A stretch of 64,000 nt of DNA from Actinostola sp. cb2023 (Eukaryota > Cnidaria > Anthozoa > Actiniaria > Actinostolidae): positions 1 to 64,000 of the forward strand of contig JAUJYZ010001233.1 in NCBI GenBank assembly GCA_033675265.1. The letters run 5' to 3'. The notes beneath the pieces were generated by a model that saw only the letters and a list, made by a program, of their open reading frames with translations, was not told the origin of the DNA and made no database searches. Position 1 is the stretch's first letter. Every line of letters starts with the position of its first letter. A program made the position numbers and the translations under genes. Shown here piece by piece: positions 21,813 through 34,078 of this stretch.

Positions 21813-24800
21813 TTAAACATTATTATTTGACTGACCTACAGTATTATTTCTCCAATCAAAAACAAGAGCCATCAATTCTTTTCTTAATGCTTTCATGTTG
21901 TCAAACTGCCAAGTGAAGCATGGTAAGACATCACAACTGTTTGCTATGTCTCGGATTGAGAGAATCACCCCAACACCACAGCTGCTCGAGCCTTCACCAG
22001 TCTTGGTTTGATTGGGCATGTTGAAACGGGGCAAAGGCAGATTTAACTTTGGAGAGTTCCACATGTCTTCCATAAATTCTGTGCCATGACTTAGTTCATT
22101 AAACCCAGCTAGCATGTTTTTAACCACAGTCAGGGTCTGTCTCCTTGGATTGATCTTCATGCCATCATCAAAATAGACACATCTTGTTTTGGTGTGGAAG
22201 CAAAGCATTCCCCAGTGGTCTCTTGTTTCATAGTGTATTGGAGTGACTATGAATGTGGCATCATCAATAGAACAGCGTGAAAAATAGCCAGCTACCTTTC
22301 CTTTAAAGTAAAGTGCACCTTGTTTGGCCCATGTCTGACTGTATGTTGGTAGGTAAATGGTTGTACACTTACTGACCTCTATCAATGTCAAGCATATTAC
22401 ATCTATTGTGAAGCTATTTAGGTACCTCTCACCAACAAGAGTACTAAAATCACTGACATCCATGATGTACAATCCATGCCTTAGTACTTCACTTTGAGGT
22501 TTTGCACTCATTAATAGCTCTTTAATTTCAAGGTCAGAAGGCTCTGCTAGCCAGGCTTCTTCTTCTTTGACTTTGACTGCCAAATCAGCAAATTTGCAAG
22601 CTTTCTTGAATAGCTCTAATGATTCTCTGGTAAATACCCCGAGATTAGCTATGCTTATGGCAATTATTTTGCTGTCGTTCTTGTCATCATCATCATCATC
22701 ATCATCACTATCCATATTTGCTCTTTCGGAAAGTAAGTTCAGGGCATATAGAACAGAGCTCTCACAAAGACGGACAGTAACTTGTGAAGGGTTTGTCAAT
22801 GATGAAGGAGTGTGTACAACAACAACATCTGATTCTCTGAATTGCTTAGATACTTTAGGGAGCTGTAGCATGGACACTTCTCCACGGGTAAGAGTACAAG
22901 AGATACTATTCAAATTATTTACAATTGCACTAGAGCTGCCTTTATTTTTGTTATTCCTGCAGTTGGGTGTTTTTTCTTTCTTTGTTGTATTCACACTTTT
23001 ACCAGGGGTAACTTCATTCTCCTCATCAATGGTGCAGTTGAATTTGGATTCCTTGTCGTTGAGGTGTTGTGGAACATCGAGGATTTTATCCCAATCACTG
23101 TGGCTGTAGTCCAATAATGGCAACTGATCGTCTTTGAGAACACAATTCTTCTCTTCTGTATATTCATACTGACATGAATCGGGACCAAACAAATCACTTA
23201 ATAGTTTGTCCATTTCAAACATCCACTCCTTGTCCTCTTCTGTCCAAGTAACATTCTTCTTTGCCCACCCACAACCTCGATAAAAGAACGGTTTACCTTG
23301 GATAATAAAATATAACATTAATGAGCAATAATTTATTATAAATTTATTGTATTATTGGAAGGTTATAATTACAACCATTATCGTTGAAATGCGACCCTGA
23401 AAACGACAATGCTTTCAGAGAAACTCCAGTCTAGAGGGCCATCAATCAAACTAGCTTTGCTACATGTATGATTGCCTAAATTCTGGACACGCCCATGTTG
23501 TTTGATTGACGTCTGACTATTTTCAAACCTGCCAAGCTGTTTTGAAGGTCACACTTCAATGATAAACGGTTATAATATATATTTCATAATATCTAATATA
23601 TACAGTAATCTAGTTTCATTATTATTATTAATTTTAATAAGATCAAATTCGGCAATAAGTGATAGTTATAGATTAGCTTTTTGATGTAGCTTTGAACTGA
23701 TGTAACCTGAAGTTGGAATAAAGCCTTTACTACCATATCATCCGAGTAATATAACATACATGTATACAAGCATCAAGAGTTCCAGACTTCCGGTAATATT
23801 ACAAAGGAAAAGTGAGCACCAATTCTAGACACAGGGAGCCCAAGCTATGTAATATTCTCACAATGCATTGCGGGCGTACGGGAAGTCTGGAACTCTTGAT
23901 GCGTGTATAACAGCATCATTTTATCCACTGGATAAGGATTTATCCAATGATAGCACTATCCACCTAGCTTTCATGCAACTGGGACCTGATGTATAAACTC
24001 ACTCTAATAGACCTCTATTAGCTTTGTATGTAAATTGCCCATTTCAAACCATGTGATGTAAACATGGTGTTCTCTGGAAAATTAGTCCTTTCAATATGAA
24101 TGAATAAATTTCAGAAATATAAAGGAACAATAATTCTCCAGAGAACACCGTGTTTTAATACATCACATGGTTTGAAATTGGCAATTTACATACTGTACGA
24201 AGCTAAAGAGGTATATTGCCAGATTAGAAGCTGGGAAATACAAACTTTTCATACCTTCTGATGCACAATGCAGAGCTTCTCTAAATGACAGTCTTAGTTC
24301 AAGCAGTGTCTCAGTGTATAAGTGAGTGAGGATTTGGTCCACTGAAAATAGACAAGTCATGACAGTTATAAGCACTAAAGTTTCACACATATATTGTAGT
24401 ACCGGGTAATATCTTGTTTGTTTTTGTTTTTCTTATTTTCAGTTTGACTGTTGTTTTTTGTTTCATTTTGTTCTCAAATTGGAACTACACGTACATGTAT
24501 ACTGTACAATGTACTTACATGATGTGGTATAGCCCTTTGAATCATGGGAGGTAGCTTTCAGGTAGAGCTGTCTTTGGAGCTTGTGGGAAGCTTCAAACCC
24601 TTGATTAGAAAAGCGGCGGAAGGATCTGTGAACTCTCATCAGCATCGGAGCATGTTCCACAGTCAAGTGACCATAATCCCCAGTCCCTAAACTTTTCCCA
24701 AACATCTCACAGAGGAGAAACCCCCATTCTTTACACTAGCAGAAAAAAAAACATTCAACATTAAAACTTAATTTGTCAAAAAATATGTATCTTGCAGGGG

Positions 24801-27800
24801 AAAAAGAACAACAGTACTACTGTATTATATTTATAGTTACAATACCTATAAATTACATTATAATGATCAAGCAAAAGAGCAGCTGTTATTACAATGTGAA
24901 CACTCGAATATATATATATATATATTAATATAATTAATATATTAACTGTGCCAATGACATCGTATTAAATTTTCCTTCACATTATCTAATTACATTATTT
25001 AATTATATACAGTCATTTGCAAAAATTCTGGCCGCTACGAAATATCAATATATCAATAATCGGGTGCATTATGGGTAATTAAATAATAGAAAATTCCCCT
25101 TAAAGCAGGTTAACGCCAGCAAAGTTGATATAAATATTTAGTATAATGCTTATTTTAGTCATACGTTTGTTGTTTGTAAGCTTTGCTTCACTTAATAAGA
25201 TAGGAAACTCAAAATAGTATTATTTAATTACCCATAATGCACCCGATATATTGATATATTGTGGCGACCAGAATTTTTGCAAATGACTGTATAATATAAT
25301 TCAGGTGAAGTTCACTGGTGAAACCAAGTTAATTATTAATATTTATATATATATAAATTATCGATTGAACAACTAGATCAGAAAAATGATTTATTTTGAT
25401 CACTAGTTAGAGGTTAACACCCTTTTTGCTCATGAGTTATCGGGATTTACCTGCACAAGCTCACTAACAATGAACAAGAAATTTAAATACTGCACGAGGC
25501 GTAGCCAAGAGTGCGAATGAGAAAATTTCGAGTTCATTGTTAGTGAACGAGTGAAGGTAAAATCCTGATAACTCACGAGCAAAAAGGGCGTTAACATTTT
25601 TATTATTCAATTTGAATACATTGCGGAGGCAAGCTAGTAACTAATACTATATCGTGGAGTAAAAGCACCACGATCATGACCATGTCATAACCACGCGTCA
25701 CATGGTACAAATCAACCAATCAGAATTTTTACAGTGTAGTGTCCACACTTTAAAAACTAAAAAATGATTTGTACATGTCATTAGGATTAATTATTTGTCA
25801 AGACAACAGCATGCAAGTACAGACTTGTGTGTGGGATAAATGCAATTTTATCCAAAAATCACCTTGAGATCAAAAGAATCAATGAAGTGTTCTTCTTCTG
25901 GTGCATATTCTTTTTTCCTCATAATTTCTGCTATTTCCTTCCAGCTGGTGCAAACCTATATATTACAAAACCAATAATTTTATTAATAACTGCAATCTAC
26001 AAAGTTGTCAAATTAATATTCAATTTGAATAATTTTTTTATTATTTCTTTTTTACACCTATACATTGTTGTACTGTTCCAGTTTTACAGTGTAAACACTT
26101 GGATTTTGAAGACTTTTTTGTATTTGCATACATAATAATGTGTAAATGTTATTTAATTCATTTCTCTCATCACTTTTTAGTATTTTTAGCATTAGACTAA
26201 TACCCCATTCACACCAAACCTTGTTTAGTGAAACTAAGTTTATTCTCGCTTCTCTAATTCGAGGGCATTTAATTCCACAAGAATCAAACTACCTGGAAGT
26301 TATACTGTGTAACATAAAGGACAGTTTACTAGCAGTTTTGTGCCAAAAGTGTCATGGTGTTTGCAGATAATTGTCTAAACCTGTTTAGTTAAACCACCTT
26401 AGTTAAACCACCTTAAACCATGTTTAAGCCTTGGTGTGAATGGGGTTTAATACATGTACTATAAACATAATCAAATTAAGGTTTTCCAACTTTATGAATA
26501 TACCTTGGTCATAAACTCTTTAGTTATTTCGGCTGCAAATAGACTTAGTTCTTCATTTTCCACTGCAGCTTTCATTCCACGTCTGCGTCTTTTTACAGCA
26601 ACAGGACCATACACTTCTTTGAATTTGGCTTCAATTTCCAGCCCTTTGGATTCCCATGACTTTTGAAGTTCATTAATCTCATCTGCTACAACTAAGCCAA
26701 TATCGAAACCCCCAATGTAACATTAGATTCACTGATTTATCAGATCATATTAAATTTATATTATTTGCAAACCCAACCTGTTTATTAGATGTTTTTGTAA
26801 AGCATTATAATAATTATTTACCTGATCCGGATAATGGAATCTCCTCAAGTTTTGTCCCAAAATCTCTCACAAAAACTTTACTGTCCAACATTTCAGAGTA
26901 GTACTGTACAAAAAAAGGAAATGTACATGGTAGAAAATGAGGCTGTATCAATCAAATATACCAATAAATGTTGTGTGCAACATTTGAGTGATTACAGTCA
27001 AGTTCCTCTTCTTTACAGTCAAACCAGGTCACGCGTGCCCCCCTAGAGTCCATTATTGACTTTGTTATTTGAAAATTGATTTGATTTTTCGTTATGAACT
27101 TCGAATATTGCGAACGAACATTTCAATATTCAAAACAAGAATAATTTGAAAATTCGATTGCTGATTGGATTAATAAAACAAACGTTACCCCTAATATGGG
27201 CAGACACACATGCAGCCCGTACGGGCTACATACATGTACATCATGTGTGTCTGCCCTTATTTGGGGGGGCACGCGTGACCTGGTTTGACTGTAAGACTGA
27301 CCACAGGATTAAAGGGATTAATTGCCCCATACTGATAGCAATATGATTGACATGCTTAGGGGTATGCCTGTATTATTTTAGTTACAAATAGATAATCATA
27401 CAGTGTACTCTAGATCAGATTATCATTGCATGTGTCATCTCACAGCCACGCATATCAAATTTGGTTGTCATTTTACTTTACATTACAGTATGGACACTCA
27501 AACTGTGAACACTACCAGATCCAATCAGATCATTATTATCCGAACTTTTCATATCATAATCTGTCAGATATGAAACATTCAAATTGAAAAAAACAACAAC
27601 ATTGAAGTGTTCACGGTGTTTGAGTGTCTACACTTATGGTACATCTATGTTTGACTGTTACCACAGGCAAACCACAGTGATAAAGTGACATTTTCTCTAA
27701 AAAATACCAAATGATAAACATGTTTTAAAATATTTTAGCCCGAGTAAAAATGCACCATTGTTCCCCACCCTCCCCCACTGCATTTACTCGGGCTAAAAAT

Positions 27801-30800
27801 TATTAAAACGCATTTCATTCGGTATATTTTAGAGAAAATGTCACTTTATCACTGTGTTTTGCCTGTACTGTCACTGAGCTATGAATGAAAAAAAAATACA
27901 TATTTACCTTTTGACGAACTTTACAAAATATTAGTTTATTGAGAATGCAATTTTTTGCTGCATCAATGGGCTTGAAGTGGGCCACAAGCTTTTCCTGAGG
28001 CAAGGATTCTTTGACAATATCTTTAATATCTTCCAGCATTTGCCGTTCAGTGCTGCCTAAAACAAAATAATTATTAATTAATGTTAGTAAAACTTGTGTG
28101 ATTGCATGAACATTATTTTATTTCACAGACAAATTACCAAGGAACTTAACAATCAATAGATCTTTTATTTATACTTGTGTGTACAAAAATGTATGTATTC
28201 AAAATACAAACTTATATCACATCAGTCCATTACTTGCTTGGAAATAATAACAACAACTTCTCATTTGTTCTGTAGCTTATATAATTAAAATATAGCCTGC
28301 ATTACAGCCAAACTACATGTACATGTAAACACTTTAATTGTTACGTCTGTCTGGAAATTAGCGCCAGAACTAAGGCTTTGATTTTAGTACGCAATGTTAA
28401 TTGGTTGTTAGAAATGAATGTTTTGTTTGGCTGTAACGTCAGGCTATAGATTATGGGACAAGTAATTTTTACCTGAAAAAGAGGAAATAGACATATTGTT
28501 CCTTTCAACAGCTGTTGTCTGCCCAGATTTCAACTTTGTCTTAATCCTATCACCTCTGACATTTTCTGGTCCATATTCTTTTAATTTATTGTTGCATTCA
28601 TCAAGGGATCCAATTTTGTAGGCCATGAGTCCTACACTTTTTAAAATCTGTTCTGTGTTACGCATCTCACAGTGGAGAGCACACAGACACATTGAAGATA
28701 TGTCCTCATCAAGAATACAGGTAAGATCATCTCTTATGCCTTTGAATCTAAATACAAATGTAGGATCATATTGTTACATCATAGTATAACAAAAAGAATG
28801 AAAAACTTAATTTATTGAGAATGCAAAAATGTATGCTCTCCTCATTCCATAGCTTACTACTTACACTTGGAACTTATGAAACTCTTAGCCTATTTGAATG
28901 TTAAACTTGTGGCTTAAGGTACAAAAAAAAAAATGTATGTAATACTATATGTAAATGTATGTGTGTGCTACATGTACATGTTCATTGTAGCTTATTTGTT
29001 ATGTGCAGTATATCAAAATTGTTCAAAATATAACATACCCTCCAATGTTTGCTTTGGTGTTAACAAAGTGCTCCAAACATAGCTCATGTATTCCCAAATC
29101 ACAGTCACATGCCTATGATAAAACAAAATTCAACAATCTAAATTTAAATGGAAATTCAATAGCATCAGAGGAGCAGAGGATAGACATGTATGTACATGTA
29201 TTATACTGTATACAGCTTATTTGGCTATGACGTGAGCGTCCATTGAGTTATGGATGCACGCTCGCGCATGCTAATTAGCCAATCAGAGCGTGCATTATAT
29301 CAATGCTATGTTATAAATTTTGCTTGGTGTCTTGCACGTGAGTATATAGTTTAGCTTAAATTACCTGTTTTGTAATACAATCCGTAGAGTCTAAAATAAT
29401 ACATTCCATATCTAACAATATTGAGATCACCTTCTTTAATTTGTTTCTCACCCTAACAGCCTCACAGAAAATACAAAACTCTACATTAAGGCCACGTCCT
29501 CCCAATTGGAACTTGTCATCTTCAGCTTTTGCAAGAAGCAATGTCAGTCCTTTGTAATCAAGGGTAACTGGGAAAACCAAAGTGTAGTTACTGAGGAACA
29601 ACCATTTTATCTAGCTATCCCAACCAACAAACTATATCACTGACAGTGATTAGCTTAAATCAAATGCTATGTAATTCATAGTTATAATGAAATCTAGCTC
29701 ACAAAATCACAGGCGTGCCACCCAAGTAATTCTGTTGCAAAACATTGCACTTAGGAGTCTAGATTATCATTACTGTATGCTTATCAAATGCTATGTAATT
29801 CATAGTTATAATGAAATCTAGCTCACAAAATCACAGGCGTGCCACCCAAGTAATTCTGTTGCAAAACATTGCACTTAGGAGTCTAGATTATCAATATTAT
29901 TATAAGTATTATTTATTGCATGCAGAGTTAGATCATATGAAGCAGTGGTTGCATGCATTAAATGTTCTTACTTTTGAAAGATACATCATATTTAATACCA
30001 TCCACAATGATACCATCTCTCTTTAGTGTATCTTTCTCAGCATTCAAAGACGAAAACAAAATTTTTAAGTCCTTCCTAGTATATTCAAGATAGAAAAACA
30101 TAGAGTGATCAATGTTTGTACAATAATTATTATCTTGAGTGTATCGTACTGGCATCATTAATTATTATATTTATTCCATTTTCATATCTTTTTAAACTGA
30201 CCTTTCTTCGTCACAATTAGCAATAGCTAAAGTGTATACTGACTTCGCACTTTGAGTGGATCTGTGGAAATCTACTGGTACTACACCAACAGAAACTTGA
30301 CTTTTGCCTGAAATCAATTAAAAGTATCAGCAAGTGCTTTTTATTTTATTTTATCTCAAAATAATATTAAATGGGTAACAAATGAAATCCTTTGTTTTCT
30401 ACTGTTCAGCTGGTTTTATCTAGTACACATTATATATACAGCACTACAGTATTGCTATAACTGTTTCATGCTTTTAGTACATTCAATCTAAACAACCAAA
30501 TAAATAAGGAAGCATAATTTTATTTACCAAAAAATGGGCGACCATCAACTTTAAGATTGAGCACAAGTTCCTTGGGAATCTGACCATGCAGTCGCATCTC
30601 CCTTGCTATCCACTGGACTATACATCTCAGGTTAACTCTATAACCAGGAGTAGCTGGGTCAAGCTTTTCAATTCCTATGAGCTTTCTTGTGACATTGAAA
30701 ACTCCCCTTCTCAAAGCAACCATATTGTTTTTTAATGGCATGATTGGCTCATCGGTTTTTTTCTAGGAGGATATAAATAAGCATATATTACATATTACAA

Positions 30801-32421
30801 TAAATTAATATTACATAAAACTAACAACATAGAAAATACAGTCAATCAGACAGCAGAGTTGCTATTGCATATATATATACAGCTTATTTGATGGTTTGAC
30901 AGATAATATTCGTGGATATTTTACGAGTTGTGTAGTATTTTCCCGAGGCCGTAGGGCGAAACAAATATGAGCAATATGAATAAAATGCCCGCAAATATTA
31001 TCTGTCAAACCATCAAATAAGGGGTTTATTATTCCACAATAATTACTGATTTCCTTTCTTTCTTTCCTGAAGTTTTTGGGCCATTTTTCGCTATGTTTTT
31101 CGTGCGCGCCGAGCTACTGTGTAATACGCTGGCATATTTTGCGTGTTCTCTTGCCCTTACATGTACATGTATATGGTAAAATGATGCACGAGTGGAATAA
31201 TAATCCACAGTATTCCACTCTTCCTTCCCACAATGCATTGATGTGATATGTTTCTTTGTTCTAGTATTTTCTATGGTGTGACAGACATGAATTATGTAAT
31301 GGTTTTGAGTTGTATTAATATACAATGTACAATAAATAATTGTAAACTTAATTTAAGTTTCTAGACTTTCTTACCCCTGAACGTCCAAGCTTTGTGAGAT
31401 TGGTCATTTGTTGCCAAGCGTTGTCTGACAATCTTGCTTTCAATTTAAATAAGAAATACACCCAATCTGGCGAACGCATGGACTGGATTCTTTCTTTCCA
31501 CGTTTCGTCTGGAATCAATCGTTCACATGCCTCCTTTACACCAACTTCACTGGCTAAATGAAGGAACACATTGTGAATGTGTGATATAGCGCTGCAATCG
31601 CCTTCGTCTTCCCCTTCTAACAGACAACATTCCCCAAGAACGGCGCCCAAAGACTCTCCTTTCGCTTCGCAGAGTTTCGACAGCTGGTCGAGGGTTGAGC
31701 TAGCGACCTCCAGGCTTTTCTTTTTTTTTATGGAAGGAGATAAGTCGGGATCCTTCTTTATTTGGTCGAGGGTTTTTGGCGGGCTTTTGGTTGGCGGGCT
31801 TTTTGAATTAGATGGTGTCGAAGGTGGTGTATCTGGAAGAGATGAATCTTGCTCTCTCTGTCTTCGAATTTGTACTATTTCTTTAGCAGCCAAGCTGAGC
31901 TGCACTTCTAGAATGGAAACTTTGCGTTTCAAGTGAGCGACTTCGTCTGCCTCGGTCTTAGAAGAGAGCGCGCCAAAACCCCTTGAGTTTATCTCCGTTA
32001 CCAGCGAAGTGAATACATCTGTACGGAGAAATTCGCATTGCTCCAATGACTTTAGGCGTAGGATGCCAAGAAGCAGCCCGAACGGAGTTGCAACATATAC
32101 CTTTCCGGACTTGCAGAAGTTGGAAAACCACTTGAATGATGCAGGGGCGCCATGTTCATCGACAAGATCCTCGAGGTTTACGGCTCGATATTCGTCTTCA
32201 AAATATCTCGCTGACGTGGTAGAACAAAACGTTCCTGGTTTAGAGCAGCACTGCGATGAATTAACCGCATACCAAGTCTTTGTGTGGCATAACTTTAAAG
32301 AAAAGACTTGTTTTGGTGAAAGCACTGGAGAGCCAGAACTAGTCCTTTTCATCGTTCCATCGAGATTTGGCGCGATTGTAATCATAGATGCTTGCTTTAT
32401 ACTTTTCAAATTAGGCGCCAT
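21813..32421 (-). CDS. 14-exon protein: RAG1/Transib-like DDE core plus Ulp1-like protease
   Basis: Exons (minus strand): 32421-31375, 30762-30528, 30307-30202, 30075-29972, 29567-29365, 29112-29039, 28747-28473, 28056-27908, 26903-26822, 26685-26504, 25955-25863, 24735-24519, 24341-24255, 23296-21813. Every junction is GT-AG and phases match; the total is 4338 nt, 1445 residues. Residues 1-349 hold a coiled-coil stretch and a proline/serine-rich linker. The core has D422 (LKVDGRPF), D501 (LDYKG), CxxC at 529/532 (CIFCEA), ALHCEMRN at 613-620, HxxxxH at 873/878 and E898 in SNQGFEASHK. In mouse RAG1 the corresponding zinc and catalytic residues are D600, D708, C727/C730, H937/H942 and E962, so the order matches and the H-H-E spacings (5 and 20) are identical. 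The C-terminus (about 1230-1430) has H1312 (HWG), D1328 (YFDD) and C1391 (SSSCGV), a C48/Ulp1 triad; an acidic run precedes it. CMC-type transposases share some zinc motifs and are the main alternative. The model is strong; function is inferred. Confidence 0.85.
23360..23580. mobile_element. MITE in an intron of the transposase-like gene
   Basis: TTATAATTACAACCATTATC at the left pairs with GATAAACGGTTATAATATA at the right, with internal pairing TTGAAATGCGACC with GGTCACACTTCAA. It lies between exons 13 and 14. Confidence 0.6.
23762..23912. mobile_element. MITE in an intron of the transposase-like gene
   Basis: Inverted ends TATACAAGCATCAAGAGTTC and its complement, continuing through CAGACTTCC / GGAAGTCTG. 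About 29 bp per arm. Confidence 0.75.
24026..24192. mobile_element. Palindromic MITE overlapping the intron after exon 13
   Basis: GTATGTAAATTGCCCATTTC with CATGGTGTTCTCTGGA on the left; TCCAGAGAACACCGTG and GAAATTGGCAATTTACATA on the right. Arms of about 55 bp. Confidence 0.75.
25009..25291. mobile_element. Mariner-type MITE in intron 11 of the transposase-like gene
   Basis: TACAGTCATTTGCAAAAATT on the left and its exact complement on the right, with ATTACCCATAATGCACCCGA pairing further in. Ends start with TA as in Tc1/mariner elements. Confidence 0.8.
25411..25605. mobile_element. Palindromic MITE in intron 11 of the transposase-like gene
   Basis: GGTTAACACCCTTTTTGCTC and its near-complement GAGCAAAAAGGGCGTTAAC form the tips; AGTTATCGGGATTTACCT pairs with AGGTAAAATCCTGATAACT. 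Confidence 0.75.
26200..26448. mobile_element. MITE with CCCCATTCACACCAA ends
   Basis: CCCCATTCACACCAAACCTT on the left; TTGGTGTGAATGGGG on the right, with TTAAACCA-type internal repeats. It lies between exons 10 and 11. Confidence 0.75.
27016..27294. mobile_element. MITE with 30-bp perfect ends, TA-flanked
   Basis: TACAGTCAAACCAGGTCACG, followed by CGTGCCCCCC, is matched exactly in inverse at 27265-27294. It lies between exons 8 and 9. Confidence 0.85.
27489..27632. mobile_element. Short inverted-repeat element
   Basis: GGACACTCAAACTGTGAACAC at the left pairs with GTGTTCACGGTGTTTGAGTGTC at the right. It lies between exons 8 and 9. Confidence 0.65.
27648..27880. mobile_element. Palindromic element abutting exon 8
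   Basis: Left arm GGCAAACCACAGTGATAAAG and TGACATTTTCTCTAAAA; right arm the complement with small differences; the inner pair TTTTAGCCCGAGTAAA / TTTACTCGGGCTAAAA is exact. The right end is 28 bp from exon 8. Confidence 0.8.
28291..28447. mobile_element. MITE with TATAGCCTG ends next to exon 7
   Basis: TATAGCCTGCATTACAGCCA at the left and its near-complement TGGCTGTAACGTCAGGCTATA at the right. It ends about 25 bp from the exon 7 donor. Confidence 0.75.
29659..29894. repeat. Recent tandem duplication, 124-bp period, in intron 4
   Basis: The segment from ATCAAATGCTATGTAATTCA to TTAGGAGTCTAGATTATCA occurs twice with no visible difference over about 110 bases (starting near 29659 and 29783). It is very young, or an assembly duplication. 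Confidence 0.9.
30888..31021. mobile_element. Palindromic MITE in intron 1 of the transposase-like gene
   Basis: CTTATTTGATGGTTTGACAG with ATAATATT and its exact complement at the right end; loop of about 70 bp. Confidence 0.8.
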
Positions 32422-33240
32422 TTCATGAAAATATATCCTTATAAAGGATAATCCAATTTTAAACGTTAATATTCTACATTCAGAGCTGGTCAAATTCAAA
32501 CCCGTGTACAGTTGTACATATTCTTGTTATTCAGTGTACGCCATATTGTATTTAGTGAGCAACCGCTGGTCATTAAAACGCAGTAGCGACATTCCTTGAA
32601 AGTCGATACAGTATTTTGATTAATTATCGCGGACTGCTGCTGGGCTGACTAGCATAAAGGTGTAACAGCAAATCGGATTAACTAGCGCGTCTTTAGCAAC
32701 GTTGGATTCACGCTGGGCCAAAAAATCCAACGCTGCGGCTTCTCATGGGATATCGTTCAGACGACTCATTTGCCCTTCCTCTTCTTACGATAGAGGAGCG
32801 ACTGATCTCGAAGGATAGTCTTGCATGGACAACCACGCGAACTCTCAGTCGTTCTGCGTGAACATATGTAGTTTTTCAGGTGCATGGTTCATTCGTCTAT
32901 ATAGTATAAAGGAAAAAAAACAAAGAAAGGTCATCACCTGATAGTGGCATAACTTACTGACTGGAATGTTGTTCGAAAGTAAATTCACAACATCGATCAT
33001 TTCAATTGAAAATTATAAAAAATATCCTCACCTCAGTCTGTTCACTCCATAGCTTATAAAATCGTCTATATGAGACTGTTAGCAGGGAAGAAGCTTGCAG
33101 ATAGGTTTTAGAATTCCGATAATCACGCTGAACATTCACGGCGGCAAAACATCACGCTTGAACTGTCAAAGTTTTACTGTGACATCGCATGCTAATTTAT
33201 GCTAATTAGAAAAATATGGCACTTAGTGCGCAGACTCCCC
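32422..33240. other. 5' flank of the 14-exon gene
   Basis: No coding frame is recognised. It must contain the promoter or a non-coding 5' exon of the gene starting at 32421. No specific element can be named. Confidence 0.4.
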
Positions 33241-33282
33241 AGGTGACATAGCCCCATTAAGCTCGAGTTTGAGTAGTCGTAC

Positions 33283-33356
33283 TACAATCCTGGCCAAAAT
33301 GATTGGGACACTTGGCTTAATGATGATTGTCTACGTCGACCCCCATCGTTAATAAA
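33283..33356. mobile_element. Mariner-like element fragment
   Basis: TACAATCCTGGCCAAAATGA and GATTGTCTACGTCGACCCCC match the two parts of the element at 38446-39172. The fragment is cut at its right by the TTAA-flanked element that follows. Confidence 0.65.
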
Positions 33357-34078
33357 GGCAAGGTCTCACGTAAATCTGGTAAATTTTGGTAAATTTTGGA
33401 AAATAAATGAAGTCTATGGTTTTCTGACCTAAAAACGCGATGAATGTATTTAAGTAAGTTCGAACTAATTTCTTCACAAAAAATACCAGAAAACTGACGA
33501 ATTTTGAGTTTTTGGGTCCACGAGAAGCAGATTTTCCGAAGATTTTCCGACGAAAATCTCGATTTTTGTCAGGAGTCGTTGTGACGTCACTAGTGGAACA
33601 CAGCTAAAATTAAAAATGGCGACCGTGTTGACTTCGAATTCGGTTCTGCAAGTGTTAGCGAAGCAAGTTCTTATCGCGATAACTTCGTCTACAGTGAAGA
33701 AGAAGATCTTTGTGCCAGCGTTACAAGTATTTCACTATTAATTCAGCCGTACAGATTCGAACCGAGACGTCCAGCTGATACTCGATAACCTGTAATCGAA
33801 TCGACCTCGTCTTCAACTTCAGTTCAGTAAAAAAGAGTTGGCACTACATGTACACATTGGTAAGATGCAGTTGAATCCTTATGAATTGATCTGTCTCATG
33901 TATTCTTTATGCCCGTGGATGCTAGGCAAAAGCTCGAATTATCCGACCTTTGGCTTATTAAATTTTATAGTTTTGAGTTGAAGAAAGAGAGACGATAGAC
34001 AATATTATTAGTTTTACCAAGTTTATAACAGCATTCATGACAGTACACAGTCAATAAATTGATTTCGAAAAACTCTTA

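Larger units (their letters stand above)
16756..33256. mobile_element. Candidate 16.5-kb TTAA-flanked transposon enclosing three genes
   Basis: The left end reads TTAA-AGGGGCTATGTCATCC at 16752 and the right end, on the opposite strand, reads TTAA-TGGGGCTATGTCACCT from 33260. Twelve consecutive bases, GGGGCTATGTCA, match, and after a gap the word TGCGC is again at the same offset, giving roughly 30 bp of imperfect terminal repeat. TTAA on both outer sides fits a TTAA target duplication (piggyBac or Kolobok class). Inside lie a kinase, a zinc-finger gene and a gene with transposase-like and Ulp1-like domains. Both ends could instead belong to unrelated MITEs of one family; I did not find partner ends closer by. 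Tentative. Confidence 0.4.

Noticed and set aside
22567..23109. 180-residue plus-strand ORF
   Set aside because: Antisense shadow of exon 14 of the transposase-like gene; its serine run is the complement of the aspartate run.
16752..33260. RSS-like heptamer/nonamer ends or a RAG2/Kelch partner for the RAG1-like gene
   Set aside because: CACAGTG words occur only by chance positions, no CAC-type terminal repeat pair was found, and no Kelch-repeat gene is present.
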